A stretch of DNA of 64,000 nucleotides, taken from the NCBI GenBank assembly GCA_963677935.2, contig CAXXEH010000003.1, positions 1,860,001 through 1,924,000 of the forward strand, read 5' to 3'. The position numbers and the translations under genes were made by a program. Under the pieces are notes generated by a model, which saw only the letters and a program-made list of their open reading frames with translations, did not search any database and had not been told where the DNA came from. Source of the DNA: JAAFHB01 sp963677935. Lineage in GTDB: Bacteria > Bacteroidota > Bacteroidia > Bacteroidales > Prolixibacteraceae. Every line of letters begins with the position of its first letter. The stretch's first letter is position 1. Of this stretch, positions 1 through 8,455 are shown piece by piece.

Positions 1-750
1 ATAAGATATAACAATCCGGGAGATCAGGAGAATAGCTGGCCAAACCGTCGTGCAGAAGTTATCCGGCTTTTAAAAACAAATAAAGCGGATATTTTTTCAG
101 TACAGGAGGCATTATTTGACCAGGTTATGAATTTGAAAGAGGGAATGGCCGGCTTTGATTATGTCGGAGTAGGGCGTGACGATGGCAACATCAATGGCGA
201 ATTCTCCGCAATTTACTATAATTCAAATCGTTATACCCTAATGGAAAACGGAACATTCTGGTTATCCAAAACACCTCAGGTTCCTTCAAAAAGCTGGGAT
301 GCTGCTCTGAACAGAATCTGTACCTGGGCCAGATTCAAGGAAAAGGAGACCTGGAAATCGTTCTATGTTTTTAACACACACTTCGATCACAAGGGCGTTA
401 TTGCCAGAAAAAGATCTGCTGAATTGATTTTGAAAAAGATCGTTGAAATCACAGACAGAAAAGATCCCGTTCTTCTTACCGGTGATTTCAATCTAACACA
501 AATGGAAAAACCATTGGTATTGATCAGACAAAAAATGAAAGATTCACGTCAGGTAAGCCAGGCGATACCACTGGGGCCACTGGGTACATTTAATGGATTC
601 GACATCAAAAGTCCACTCGATACCCGCATCGATTACATATTTGTCAATAAACTGGTTGAAGTAAATAAATACAGTGTTTTGACCGATTCAAAAGATGGCA
701 GGTACCCTTCAGATCACCTGCCTGTCCTTATTGAAATCCAATTGAAGTAA
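1..750 (+). CDS. Endonuclease/exonuclease/phosphatase-family protein, 5' end outside the window
   Basis: The reading frame is open from base 1, so the gene starts left of the window; the ATG at 127 is internal. The visible 249 residues hold the hallmarks of the metal-dependent endonuclease/exonuclease/phosphatase fold: the metal-binding Glu in SVQEA (about visible residue 36), NTHFDH, LTGDFN, RIDYIF and finally SDHLPV with the catalytic His. Family members cleave phosphodiesters in nucleic acids, sphingomyelin or inositol phosphates with Mg2+. Bacteroidota often encode secreted versions of this size, but the leader cannot be seen here, so location and substrate are open. The GroES-like gene follows 47 bases downstream on the same strand. 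Confidence 0.9.
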   Translation: MRYNNPGDQENSWPNRRAEVIRLLKTNKADIFSVQEALFDQVMNLKEGMAGFDYVGVGRDDGNINGEFSAIYYNSNRYTLMENGTFWLSKTPQVPSKSWDAALNRICTWARFKEKETWKSFYVFNTHFDHKGVIARKRSAELILKKIVEITDRKDPVLLTGDFNLTQMEKPLVLIRQKMKDSRQVSQAIPLGPLGTFNGFDIKSPLDTRIDYIFVNKLVEVNKYSVLTDSKDGRYPSDHLPVLIEIQLK

Positions 751-797
751 TCCTCATTACCAATATACACCTTCCAAAATAATTATAACTAAGAAAT

Positions 798-1181
798 ATG
801 AGCCTTAATCTTGATGAAAAGGACCTTGAGAAAATCATAATGATAGGAGACAAGGTTCTTATTAAACCAAAGAATCCCAATCTTCAGACAACTTCCGGGT
901 TGTACCTGCCACCCGCAGCCGTCGAAAAGGAGAGTATTCAGGCAGGTTACGTAATTAAAATTGGTCCCGGATTTCCGATTCCGATGATGAATGAAGAAGA
1001 AGAATCATGGAAAGAGAGTCGTGATTCGGTAAAATACGTTCCGTTACAGGCTAAGGTTGGTGATCTGGCAGTTTACCTGAATAAAGCCGGATTTGATGTC
1101 GAATTCAAAGGTGAAAAATATATTATCCTCTCCCATTCAGCTATAGTAATGATCGTGCGGGAAGAGGGCTTATTTGAATAA
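798..1181 (+). CDS. GroES-like co-chaperonin family protein
   Basis: A 127-residue protein whose core (residues 14-60, IGDKVLIKPK then SGLYLPP and AGYVIKIGPG) matches the Cpn10 beta-barrel, including the mobile-loop position after TTSG. It ends with the usual strand pattern GEKYIILSHSAIVMIV. It is longer than canonical GroES (about 95 residues) because of an acidic insert near residues 62-85 (NEEEESWKESRDSV). It is not beside a groEL gene, so it is probably the accessory GroES-family protein common in Bacteroidota and not the main GroEL partner. It presumably acts in the cytoplasm. Its start 47 bases after the preceding gene suggests co-transcription. Confidence 0.85.
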   Translation: MSLNLDEKDLEKIIMIGDKVLIKPKNPNLQTTSGLYLPPAAVEKESIQAGYVIKIGPGFPIPMMNEEEESWKESRDSVKYVPLQAKVGDLAVYLNKAGFDVEFKGEKYIILSHSAIVMIVREEGLFE

Positions 1182-1549
1182 CGTGGAGCAGCTTTAAACT
1201 TCCGTCAATCATTATTCTGGCAAAGGCCAACCATCCAAATTAAGAAAATCAATATTTTCGATCTATCACCTCTATAAATTAAGAAGAGGGCATCTTGCGA
1301 CACCCTCTCCTAACCTAACCTAACTAACCTAAATCCTATGAAAAAACCTGCTCTTAAGCAACTACACAAATGTAATTCAGAAAACCACTAACTTCATTTA
1401 AACAAGGTTAATTAACGTTAATTTTTAGTGACTTTTGGGAAATTTCCGACGAAACCTAAAATTTCCTGAACAATCTGAACTATTTATTCGAAAAATAGAA
1501 CTGATTGAATTGCCCTTATCACAATCAATCAGCTCTTTAAATTAAATGT
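1182..1549. other. Non-coding gap with small hairpin, CTAAC-type repeat and possible 17-codon leader ORF
   Basis: This 368-base gap separates the plus-strand GroES-like gene from the convergent superoxide reductase gene. It holds a 6-bp hairpin (AGAGGG at 1285-1290 with CCCTCT at 1303-1308), directly followed by tandem CTAAC/CTAACC units at 1309-1333. A tiny ORF follows at 1338-1391 (starts MKKPALKQ, ends in TAA). No U-run follows the hairpin, so it is not a standard terminator. The rest is AT-rich with no recognisable gene. Confidence 0.5.
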
Positions 1550-1930
1550 TTAACCTTCCACTTCAACAACTTTCTCATCACTTTGCCACAAGCCATGTTT
1601 GGTACAATAGGCAAGGGCTGACAATTTTAGTGATTTGGTAGGAACAATATAAAAATCAACTTCAGCCTGACTTGGTGCGCCACCCTGGGCGCCGGCTATA
1701 AATGTAGCTTCAGCAAGCATACGTTCACCATCCCACAATTGAATCCAGCTGATATAATGATCAAAATCATCAGGATGCTTGTACTCGTTGCCTATTTTAA
1801 CATTGACTTTAAATTTTTCACCTTTAACAGCCTTGCCGCCACAAGTCACAAAAGCTGAATGACGATCAATATAATCGCGTTTTGCTTCGCGATCGATCTG
1901 AGAAATGTCTTCGTACCGGTTGATTTTCAT
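1550..1930 (-). CDS. Superoxide reductase, one-iron (neelaredoxin) type
   Basis: A 126-residue protein that reduces superoxide to peroxide at a non-haem iron with four His and one Cys ligand. All five expected ligands are visible: H24, H52 (in KHPDD), H58 (in DHYISW), C109 and H112 (in YCTKHG). The N-terminal four-Cys desulforedoxin domain of two-iron enzymes is absent, which makes it the class II, one-iron type. The Glu usually found near the first His ligand (EKH) is replaced by D-R-H. The peroxiredoxin gene lies 52 bases upstream on the same strand and would remove the peroxide formed, so the pair makes a short antioxidant route typical of anaerobes. The protein is probably cytoplasmic, as no signal peptide is seen. 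Confidence 0.9.
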   Translation of the reverse strand: MKINRYEDISQIDREAKRDYIDRHSAFVTCGGKAVKGEKFKVNVKIGNEYKHPDDFDHYISWIQLWDGERMLAEATFIAGAQGGAPSQAEVDFYIVPTKSLKLSALAYCTKHGLWQSDEKVVEVEG

Positions 1931-1982
1931 TTTCTTTGAGTTTTAAGAGTTTTTATAATTAATTACCAAAACACTATAGATC

Positions 1983-2615
1983 TTAGTGTTTTGAAAGATA
2001 ATCTGCAACGCCGTCAGCTGAAGCTTTCATCGCCTCTTTTCCCTCCTGCCAGTTTGCAGGACAAACTTCACCATACTCTTCAAAATGTCTCAGTGCATCT
2101 AACGTACGCAAGGCTTCATCAACACTACGACCAAGTGGTAAATCATTGACAAGCTGATGACGTACAACACCGTTTTTGTCGATCAGAAAAAGACCGCGAT
2201 AAGCCACTGGTCCACCAATGAATACCGACTTTCCGTCTTCATCAATATCATATTCCCCGGCAAGAACGCCATAATTCTCAGCAATTGTCTTGGAAAGATC
2301 GGCCACTATTGGATAGGTAACACCTTTGATTCCACCATTCTTCTTTTCAGTGTTTAACCATGCCCAATGAGAGAACTGAGAGTCAACCGAACATCCTACA
2401 ACAGCAGTTTCACGTTTCTCAAACTCAGCCAGTTTTTCCTGAAAAGCCAAAAGTTCTGTAGGACAAACAAATGTAAAGTCGAGAGGATAAAAGAAAAATA
2501 CAACATATTTTTGACCAATAAACTGATCAAGCGAATAATTTTCAACGATGTCGTTTCCGTTAATAACTGCGTTAGCTTTAAATTCCGGAGCTTTTTTTCC
2601 AACTAATGTGCTCAT
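1983..2615 (-). CDS. Typical 2-Cys peroxiredoxin (AhpC/Prx1 type)
   Basis: A thiol peroxidase of 210 residues that reduces hydrogen and alkyl peroxides. The peroxidatic Cys is C51 in DFTFVCPTE and the resolving Cys is C185 in EYGEVCPANW. The conserved FFYPLDFTF stretch, the GGxKGVTYP region and a C-terminal extension after the resolving Cys (ending in YLSKH) fit the AhpC-Prx1 class. The frame is open up to 2660, but the first 15 codons encode an AT-rich, non-homologous stretch; the ATG at 2615 (MSTLVGKKAPEF) gives the normal family start. It lies directly upstream of superoxide reductase and is probably co-transcribed with it. An electron donor such as AhpF is not in the window. Confidence 0.93.
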   Translation of the reverse strand: MSTLVGKKAPEFKANAVINGNDIVENYSLDQFIGQKYVVFFFYPLDFTFVCPTELLAFQEKLAEFEKRETAVVGCSVDSQFSHWAWLNTEKKNGGIKGVTYPIVADLSKTIAENYGVLAGEYDIDEDGKSVFIGGPVAYRGLFLIDKNGVVRHQLVNDLPLGRSVDEALRTLDALRHFEEYGEVCPANWQEGKEAMKASADGVADYLSKH

Positions 2616-2717
2616 AAATATAATTTTTAAATTTTTTAAAATAATACATAGTAATAACAAATGTTACTACAATATTGTTCATCAAAATTCACCTTATAAA
2701 ACGAAGAATCGGCCGGG

Positions 2718-3284
2718 CTAATCCTCAGGAATAGGATCCAGATCGTCATTAAAATCCTGACTATCTATATCTTCATCAATAAACGACTCGTCCTGGATTT
2801 CAGGTATCGTCAAAAAAGATGGTATAGGCTTCAAATTAGTCGGCACTTCATTTTTATCAACACCATACGGGAAGACATCCAAAATGGTACTCTCATTAAT
2901 TCCACTGATCTCAAAGTCAGCCATCATCCCCTGCATCGCTTCAATAATCTGATCATAAGCCTCCTTGATGCTACTTGAATAGACCAAAACAAACTGAGCA
3001 ATCCGTTTCTCTTTACCACTCTCTTCATCAACTGTGATAAAAGCCACCTTAGCCTTATACCAGCGATCGCCATTATCGGAAGGAATTATTTCGGAGATGC
3101 GTGTTTTTGCAATTTTGCTCACCGAAAATTCACCACTTACCATGGTTTGAAGTTCCTTGTAAATACGACTTTCAGCTTCAGTAAATGAGATGGCATCAAG
3201 CATATAGGTCTCGCTGGCCTTTTTTTCGTGGCCGTTCTCATCCATCTTAATATATTTTGCAGTACACTCGAACCAGGTATTCAT
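2718..3284 (-). CDS. DUF4494 domain protein
   Basis: A 188-residue cytoplasmic protein with the DUF4494 pattern typical of Bacteroidota: it begins MNTWFECTAKYIK, then FTEAESRIYKEL, a ring of short beta strands (WYKAKVAFITVDEESGKEKR), and IKEAYDQIIEAMQGMM followed by DFEISGINES. The last 40 residues are strongly acidic (EDIDSQDFNDDLDPIPED) and probably disordered. The function of the family is unknown. There is no signal peptide or membrane segment. It lies about 100 bases upstream of the peroxiredoxin on the same strand, with enough space for separate transcription. Confidence 0.8.
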   Translation of the reverse strand: MNTWFECTAKYIKMDENGHEKKASETYMLDAISFTEAESRIYKELQTMVSGEFSVSKIAKTRISEIIPSDNGDRWYKAKVAFITVDEESGKEKRIAQFVLVYSSSIKEAYDQIIEAMQGMMADFEISGINESTILDVFPYGVDKNEVPTNLKPIPSFLTIPEIQDESFIDEDIDSQDFNDDLDPIPED

Positions 3285-3366
3285 TTGAATAAATTTTAAT
3301 GTTAATTACAAAGGTATCCTTTCCTCACCGAAAATTTGGAAGAAAGGTGAAATAATTCATAAAGTC

Positions 3367-4095
3367 TTATTTTTTAGTCACTTCCGGCAATACTTCATCC
3401 AATTTTCCCCTGACCAAATCTCCCCAAATGACATAACCATTCCGGTTCTGATGAAGCTTATCCTTGATAAAAAGCTCATTTCTGGGTTCCCCATCCTTGT
3501 TCAGATAGGCCGCCGCTGTCTCAATAAACCAGGTATTGTGCATCTTACCGCAAGATTCCTTCAATAGTTGATTGGCCTCTTTAATTTTTGACCATACCGG
3601 CCATCGGCTTCCGGTCGGAGTAATTTCGATTACAAATATTGGAACATCGGCATATTTTTTTCTTACCGTATGGACAATATTACCAAACAATTTTGCCACC
3701 TCCCGGGGAGACTTATCTGTAGCTGATCCTGTAATATCATTCGCCTCAAAGATTACGAGTGCCCGGAATTGGTGAGGATAGACAATTCTTTTAGTGAATA
3801 CGGCAAGATCAGAAAATTTAGAACCGCCAAATCCCCTCTGAATCACCGGGTAGGGTGCAAGATCTTCCTTCAGCGTCGACCACAACCTGATGCTTGAACT
3901 ACCTGCAACCAGGATGGCATTCTCCGGGTCTTTCTCATTTTTGTCCCTTTGTTCAAATTGAAGAATATCCTTCTCCCACTTTACGGAAGAATCCCTGACA
4001 TATTTTCGGGAGACATTGCACGATGTCAGAAATATTACTGAACAAAATGCATAAATCAATAACCTGACTGAAATCATTATAGATAATCTATTCAT
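3367..4095 (-). CDS. SGNH/GDSL-type hydrolase lipoprotein
   Basis: From the ATG at 4095 this is a 242-residue lipoprotein: a short hydrophobic leader ends in the lipobox LTSC. SGNH blocks are visible: the nucleophile Ser in VAGSSSIRLW (block I), the oxyanion Gly in QRGFGGS (block II), Asn in EANDIT (block III) and the Asp-x-x-His pair in KDKLHQNRNGY (block V). These hydrolases cleave esters such as acetyl groups on sugars or lipid acyl chains. The in-frame ATG at 4140 would add 15 residues ahead of the signal peptide and is less likely. It is divergent from the ABC-F gene, with the shared promoter region between them. The substrate is unknown. Confidence 0.85.
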   Translation of the reverse strand: MNRLSIMISVRLLIYAFCSVIFLTSCNVSRKYVRDSSVKWEKDILQFEQRDKNEKDPENAILVAGSSSIRLWSTLKEDLAPYPVIQRGFGGSKFSDLAVFTKRIVYPHQFRALVIFEANDITGSATDKSPREVAKLFGNIVHTVRKKYADVPIFVIEITPTGSRWPVWSKIKEANQLLKESCGKMHNTWFIETAAAYLNKDGEPRNELFIKDKLHQNRNGYVIWGDLVRGKLDEVLPEVTKK

Positions 4096-4207
4096 CGATA
4101 GCGATTTAAAATATAATATCAATACATTTATAAAGACCACAAAGTAGTAATAATCTATTGTTTATAGGGATGTTTTTACTCAAAAAAAATGTTTGACCGA
4201 AAGTGGT

Positions 4208-4215
4208 ATATTTGC
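4208..4215 (+). promoter_or_regulatory. Candidate -7 box of the ABC-F gene
   Basis: TATATTTG matches the Bacteroidetes -7 consensus TAnnTTTG and lies 19 bases before the ABC-F start codon. The nearest TTTG upstream (4192-4195) is closer than the usual -33 spacing, so only the -7 element is convincing. Confidence 0.4.
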
Positions 4216-4234
4216 GGCTTATTAAAAATCGCAT

Positions 4235-5878
4235 ATGATCTCAGTTGACGGACTTACCGTAGAGTTTGGAGGAACCACTCTTTTTAAAGATATTTCGTTT
4301 GTAATTAACGATAAAGACCGTATTGCCCTGATGGGGAAAAACGGAGCAGGAAAATCGACCTTGTTGAAAATTATTGCCGGAGTGCGAACCACATCCTCCG
4401 GAAAGATCTCAGCTCCTAAAGATGCAGTGATTGCCTATCTGCCACAGCATCTGATGACAGAGGATAATCGTACAGTATTTGAAGAAGCTGCTCAGGCTTT
4501 CGCAAAGATCTTTGAGATGGAGCGTGAAATTGAGGTGTTGAATCTTGAGATGTCCACACGGACTGACTATGAATCTGAAGGTTATTACGCTTTGATAGAA
4601 CAGGTGTCGGCATTGAGTGAAAAATTCTATGCGATTGAAGAGATCAATTACGATGCTGAGGTGGAGAAAATCCTGCTGGGATTAGGGTTTAAACGTGAAG
4701 ATTTCACACGCCCTACCAGTGAATTCAGCGGTGGATGGCGGATGAGGATTGAATTGGCCAAAATTTTGCTCCAGAAACCCGACCTGATCCTCCTTGATGA
4801 GCCGACGAACCATATGGATATCGAATCGATTCAATGGCTTGAAGAGTTCCTGATCAACAGCGCTAAAGCGGTAATATTGATTTCGCACGACAGGGCATTT
4901 GTCGACAATATTACCACACGTACCATCGAAGTGACGATGGGGCGCATTTACGATTACAAAGTCAATTATTCACTTTATCTCACGCTGCGACAAGAGCGGC
5001 GTGAACAGCAAATGAAGCAGTTTGAGGAACAACGGAGAATGATTGCTGATAATCAGGATTTTATTGATCGATTTAAAGGAACCTACTCGAAAACCAACCA
5101 GGTACAGTCGCGCGTTAAGATGTTGGAAAAATTGACGTTGGTTGAAATTGATGAAGAGGATAATTCAGCACTTCGTCTCAAATTCCCCCCTTCACCCCGA
5201 TCTGGAAACTACCCGGTAGTTCTGGAAGGGATGACAAAAAAATATGATGACCATCTGGTGTTCGCAAATGCATCACTCACCATCCAACGGGGTGAAAGGG
5301 TTGCCTTTGTCGGAAAAAATGGGGAGGGGAAGTCAACTCTGGTAAAAGGATTAATGGGCGAAATCGAATATGATGGCACACTAACCTTAGGGCACAATAC
5401 GATGATCGGCTATTTTGCTCAAAACCAAGCCTCTCTGCTTGACGAGGACGTCACAGTATTCCAGACGATAGATGATGTTGCCAAAGGAGATATCCGTACA
5501 AAGATTAGAGATATTCTGGGGGCCTTCATGTTTGGAGGAGATAATATGACCAAGAAGGTCAAAGTGCTCTCCGGAGGAGAAAGGACAAGATTGGCGATGA
5601 TTAAACTTCTGCTGGAACCGGTTAACCTGCTGATTCTCGATGAACCCACCAACCACCTGGATATGAAGACCAAGGACATTCTTAAAAGCGCCTTGATGGA
5701 TTTTGACGGAACACTGATTCTTGTCTCACATGACCGCGATTTTCTTTCGGGACTAGTCACCAAAGTTTTTGAATTCGGAAACAAACAGGTCAAAGAACAT
5801 CTTGGCGATATTCACAGCTTTCTTCAAAAGAAAAGGATGGACAATTTGCGCGAACTGGAACGGAATTTACAACGATAG
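4235..5878 (+). CDS. ABC-F family ATPase (ribosome-associated type)
   Basis: A soluble protein of 547 residues with two ABC cassettes and no membrane segments, which defines the ABC-F family. Cassette 1 has Walker A GKNGAGKS, signature FSGGW and Walker B LILLDEPTNHMD followed by the switch ISHDR. Cassette 2 has GKNGEGKS, LSGGERTR, LLILDEPTNHLD and VSHDRDF. Between them lies the charged alpha-helical linker (about residues 245-295, rich in Glu, Arg and Gln) that in ABC-F proteins reaches the ribosomal tRNA site. Members act in translation or give ribosome protection. This short form without a long C-terminal coiled coil looks like a housekeeping EttA/Uup-like member. Its 3' end overlaps the convergent YhhN gene by 12 bases. 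Confidence 0.93.
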   Translation: MISVDGLTVEFGGTTLFKDISFVINDKDRIALMGKNGAGKSTLLKIIAGVRTTSSGKISAPKDAVIAYLPQHLMTEDNRTVFEEAAQAFAKIFEMEREIEVLNLEMSTRTDYESEGYYALIEQVSALSEKFYAIEEINYDAEVEKILLGLGFKREDFTRPTSEFSGGWRMRIELAKILLQKPDLILLDEPTNHMDIESIQWLEEFLINSAKAVILISHDRAFVDNITTRTIEVTMGRIYDYKVNYSLYLTLRQERREQQMKQFEEQRRMIADNQDFIDRFKGTYSKTNQVQSRVKMLEKLTLVEIDEEDNSALRLKFPPSPRSGNYPVVLEGMTKKYDDHLVFANASLTIQRGERVAFVGKNGEGKSTLVKGLMGEIEYDGTLTLGHNTMIGYFAQNQASLLDEDVTVFQTIDDVAKGDIRTKIRDILGAFMFGGDNMTKKVKVLSGGERTRLAMIKLLLEPVNLLILDEPTNHLDMKTKDILKSALMDFDGTLILVSHDRDFLSGLVTKVFEFGNKQVKEHLGDIHSFLQKKRMDNLRELERNLQR

Positions 5879-6532
5879 GTACTTTCGAATCAGTGAAAAT
5901 GTGACACTGATTTGTGCAAGATAATAAGTTGGCAAAATAAGAAAACCCATTTGTTTGTACCCTGCAAATTCTCTGAATGCGATAATGGTATCTGAAAATA
6001 AAACCATTACGATTCCGAAAACGTATGCCCACTTTACAATCGGATCACCCTTTATACCCATTGCCGCTCCCAGTGAGAAACAGGAAATCAGCAAATAGAT
6101 CAGTGTGGCAGACATGAGCAGCTGATTATCGATGGATGGATACAATTTCAGAAAGAAAAACAGCAGGTATCCTACCAGTAAAACAATGGTAAAATTACGA
6201 TTCATTCGCCCGTTTAACAAAGCGAACGACAGATAGCCAACATGGGCGAAAAAGAAAAGGGCAATGCCCGCCACAAACATCCCGACATCGCCGTGTCTGT
6301 TGGATAAAAACCAGTCTCCTGCAATAGAAAACAGAAAAGCCCCGAAGATCATCCACACCTCTTTTGCCTTTTTCAATTGATTGAAATACAGAAATAAAAG
6401 AATCAGTATGCCCCCTCCGGCAACACCTGATTTATAACCAAAATCGTGAAAGCGTACTGCCAAAATAGCTGAAATAATTGGTATTAATAACAAACCGTAA
6501 ACCCATCTTCTCCTAAGTTGCTGATTCTTCAT
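5867..6532 (-). CDS. YhhN/TMEM86 family (lysoplasmalogenase-like) membrane protein
   Basis: A 221-residue integral membrane protein with about eight hydrophobic segments. The conserved acidic sites of the YhhN/TMEM86 family are visible in FSIAGDWFL (TM3) and LFSDTIIAF, and the C-terminal signature PTYYLAQ is present. Characterised relatives hydrolyse the vinyl-ether bond of lysoplasmalogen; activity here is inferred. Its ATG (6532) overlaps the stop codon of the upstream amidohydrolase by 4 bases, suggesting translational coupling, while its 3' end runs into the convergent ABC-F gene. It is the last gene of the long minus-strand array and may be chromosomal and not part of the PUL. Confidence 0.88.
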   Translation of the reverse strand: MKNQQLRRRWVYGLLLIPIISAILAVRFHDFGYKSGVAGGGILILLFLYFNQLKKAKEVWMIFGAFLFSIAGDWFLSNRHGDVGMFVAGIALFFFAHVGYLSFALLNGRMNRNFTIVLLVGYLLFFFLKLYPSIDNQLLMSATLIYLLISCFSLGAAMGIKGDPIVKWAYVFGIVMVLFSDTIIAFREFAGYKQMGFLILPTYYLAQISVTFSLIRKYLSL

Positions 6533-7620
6533 TTTTCTGTTTTTAACGAATTATAAAGGAAGAACATTTCACCATTTTTACAAAATATTTTATCAATAAC
6601 TTCCCGAGGCAATTGCAGTCCTTTAACTTTCCTTTCTCCAAGATCCTTTATCACGAAAATGGAATCGGTCGCCAGGTAAGCCCAATGCTCAAACCACCTT
6701 GCACGAATGCCTTTGCTTACTCGGGAAAAGTCAGCATCTTGCTCATTGATTGTCATATCCGAACCATAAAGTATACGGTCCTGGTATTTAATTAAAAAAT
6801 TTCGAACCCGTTCGCGATTTGCTAACGACTGGTATTGTAAATGCCCGATTCTTGCGGCAAGGTCTGCTCTCATGTTAGGGAACCTTTCAAAACGCTTAGC
6901 CAACTCGTCAACATTCCATTCCAAACTGGCCAGGTGTGCTCCTGTAAAATTGAGGTTCGGATGTTTTTTTAGCAGGTTATCGCGTGCATTGATCTGATCC
7001 TCATACGACGGTTCTTCGGGGTGCAGGTACATGTAGTATTTCGGGTGATTTTTGTAGTACCTGTGGTCATTGTCAACGGTCATTTTATTTTCAGGAAGCC
7101 AGCAATTCCTGGGTTCTCCCAAATGTGCCAGCAAAGGAATCCTATTTACTTCAAGATAGTTGAAAACCGGCTCAAATGCCGGGTCATCCACCATTACATA
7201 TCGGCCGGCAGTATCTTTTAGCTCCATTCCGATGTTTTTCCAGATTTTAATACCCGATGCTCCAGCCTTCATACATACTCCAATGTGGGCGATTGTTCTT
7301 TCTGTAAATCCGGCCTTTCCAAAACTATCCACTGAAAAGGTGCCAAAAAAAGCAAACTTTTCGGGATACTGATGTTTAATCGAAGTGGTGATTTTCAATT
7401 GCTCATCAATTGGCATTTCTGTATCTACATTGGGAGAAATTAATCTGAAATTCAACGAGTCAGCAAATTGCAGATATCGTATATCAGAAGTATTATAATG
7501 AAAATGCACATCGATTTTGGGCACTTTTTTAAAATCGGTAACCGTATAATAGCTGGTTTTTTGCTGACAGGAAATGACGGTTAGTAAGCTCAGAAAACTA
7601 AGGATATTTTTCTTCTTCAT
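6529..7620 (-). CDS. Amidohydrolase-family (amidohydrolase_2) lipoprotein
   Basis: A 363-residue metal-dependent TIM-barrel hydrolase. Metal-site residues are visible in order: the HxH of KIDVHFHY near the N-terminus, the Lys in GIKIWKN, His in LLAHLGEPRN, His in TGAHLAS and the late Asp in YGSDMT. A lipoprotein leader (MKKKNILSFLSLLTVISC) fixes the start at 7620; the frame extends to 7686 but that part would precede the signal peptide. PF04909-type enzymes hydrolyse or decarboxylate cyclic acids, lactones or amides; the substrate is unknown. It lies 16 bases downstream of a DUF6528 gene. Decayed pieces of close relatives occur at 26834-26890 and 51887-52223. Confidence 0.85.
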   Translation of the reverse strand: MKKKNILSFLSLLTVISCQQKTSYYTVTDFKKVPKIDVHFHYNTSDIRYLQFADSLNFRLISPNVDTEMPIDEQLKITTSIKHQYPEKFAFFGTFSVDSFGKAGFTERTIAHIGVCMKAGASGIKIWKNIGMELKDTAGRYVMVDDPAFEPVFNYLEVNRIPLLAHLGEPRNCWLPENKMTVDNDHRYYKNHPKYYMYLHPEEPSYEDQINARDNLLKKHPNLNFTGAHLASLEWNVDELAKRFERFPNMRADLAARIGHLQYQSLANRERVRNFLIKYQDRILYGSDMTINEQDADFSRVSKGIRARWFEHWAYLATDSIFVIKDLGERKVKGLQLPREVIDKIFCKNGEMFFLYNSLKTEK

Positions 7621-7636
7621 GACATATAAGGATTTA

Positions 7637-8455
7637 TTAATAGGATCTAATAGAATCAAAATCAGGATAGCTGAAGGAATTTTCAACGATCCAACGGGCT
7701 TTGTAAATCTTTAGTCCGGGGATTTGAAGAATAGAATTTCCTTTCAGCATTTTATTCTGAATACCGAAATTCCAAGTCTTGTTCTGTGATGTAAAAAATA
7801 GAGCATCTTGTCCCGGAACCGGGAATAAATCATGTCCTGACTCATCCTCAAATTTAAGCGAATCAACGGGCTGAAGTGCAGGTGTATTATTGGAAAAACT
7901 GTATTTGAAACTCCGTATTTTATTCTTATCAGCCGTCCATAGTAAGGCTCGTTTTTTGTCCCATACAACATTGTGGGCAAAATCGCAAAAGAAGGAACGC
8001 TGGATAACCCGATCAGGAAAGGACACTGTGTCTGTTTTGAATACAGTCAGGCAATTCCCGTCACTCGCTGCACAAATAATATTTCCATCGGGTAGCAGTT
8101 CTGCAGAATGCGGGTTGTGTCCAGCTTTGGCGTAAAACATGATTTTTTTATCCGCAATCCGGATCAATGCACAGGCACCTCCTGACGCACTCATCAAGAC
8201 ATATTTTCCTCCATAAACCACTTTCGCATCGCTCGGATTCGAAAACCAGGCGTAATGCTCCGGGGCAACCGATGAATCAGTAGGTTTCCAGTTCCAGATG
8301 ATCCTGCCGGTTTTTATATTGGCAATAGCTATCTGGTTTTGCGACTGTTCTGCCATGACCACACAGTCCCGGTATTTTTCATATCCATCGGCATAAACGG
8401 TTGAAATTGAAAATATCAGAAGGAAAATGATAATTAAAATTGAATTAAAACGCAT
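7637..8455 (-). CDS. DUF6528-type secreted beta-propeller protein, copy A with a 39-codon internal deletion
   Basis: From the ATG at 8455 (MRFNSILIIIFLL signal peptide) this is 272 residues with propeller-like repeats (VVMAEQSQNQIAIANI, HNPHSAELLPDGNIICAASDG, HNVVWDKKRALLWTAD). It is nearly identical to the 312-residue copy at 52281-53219, but lacks 39 consecutive codons near the C-terminus (between KMLK and GNSILQIPG) and has a different last few residues. The missing 117 bases are bounded in the intact copy by TTCA inside two TTTCCTT-like stretches, so the deletion is in frame and probably microhomology-mediated. Whether the shortened propeller folds is doubtful. The open frame continues upstream to 8764 into gene debris, which would bury the signal peptide, so 8455 is preferred. 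The function of the family is unknown. Confidence 0.7.
   Translation of the reverse strand: MRFNSILIIIFLLIFSISTVYADGYEKYRDCVVMAEQSQNQIAIANIKTGRIIWNWKPTDSSVAPEHYAWFSNPSDAKVVYGGKYVLMSASGGACALIRIADKKIMFYAKAGHNPHSAELLPDGNIICAASDGNCLTVFKTDTVSFPDRVIQRSFFCDFAHNVVWDKKRALLWTADKNKIRSFKYSFSNNTPALQPVDSLKFEDESGHDLFPVPGQDALFFTSQNKTWNFGIQNKMLKGNSILQIPGLKIYKARWIVENSFSYPDFDSIRSY

Noticed and set aside
1309..1333. CRISPR-like or telomere-like array
   Set aside because: Only a few 5-6-base CTAAC units without spacers; no cas genes or long repeats anywhere in the window.
1983..2660. Peroxiredoxin start at 2660 with 15 extra residues
   Set aside because: The extra stretch is AT-rich low-complexity sequence without family similarity; the ATG at 2615 gives the standard N-terminus.
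5387..5793. Minus-strand frames opposite the ABC-F gene
   Set aside because: They are antisense to a strongly conserved ATPase domain and have no independent features.
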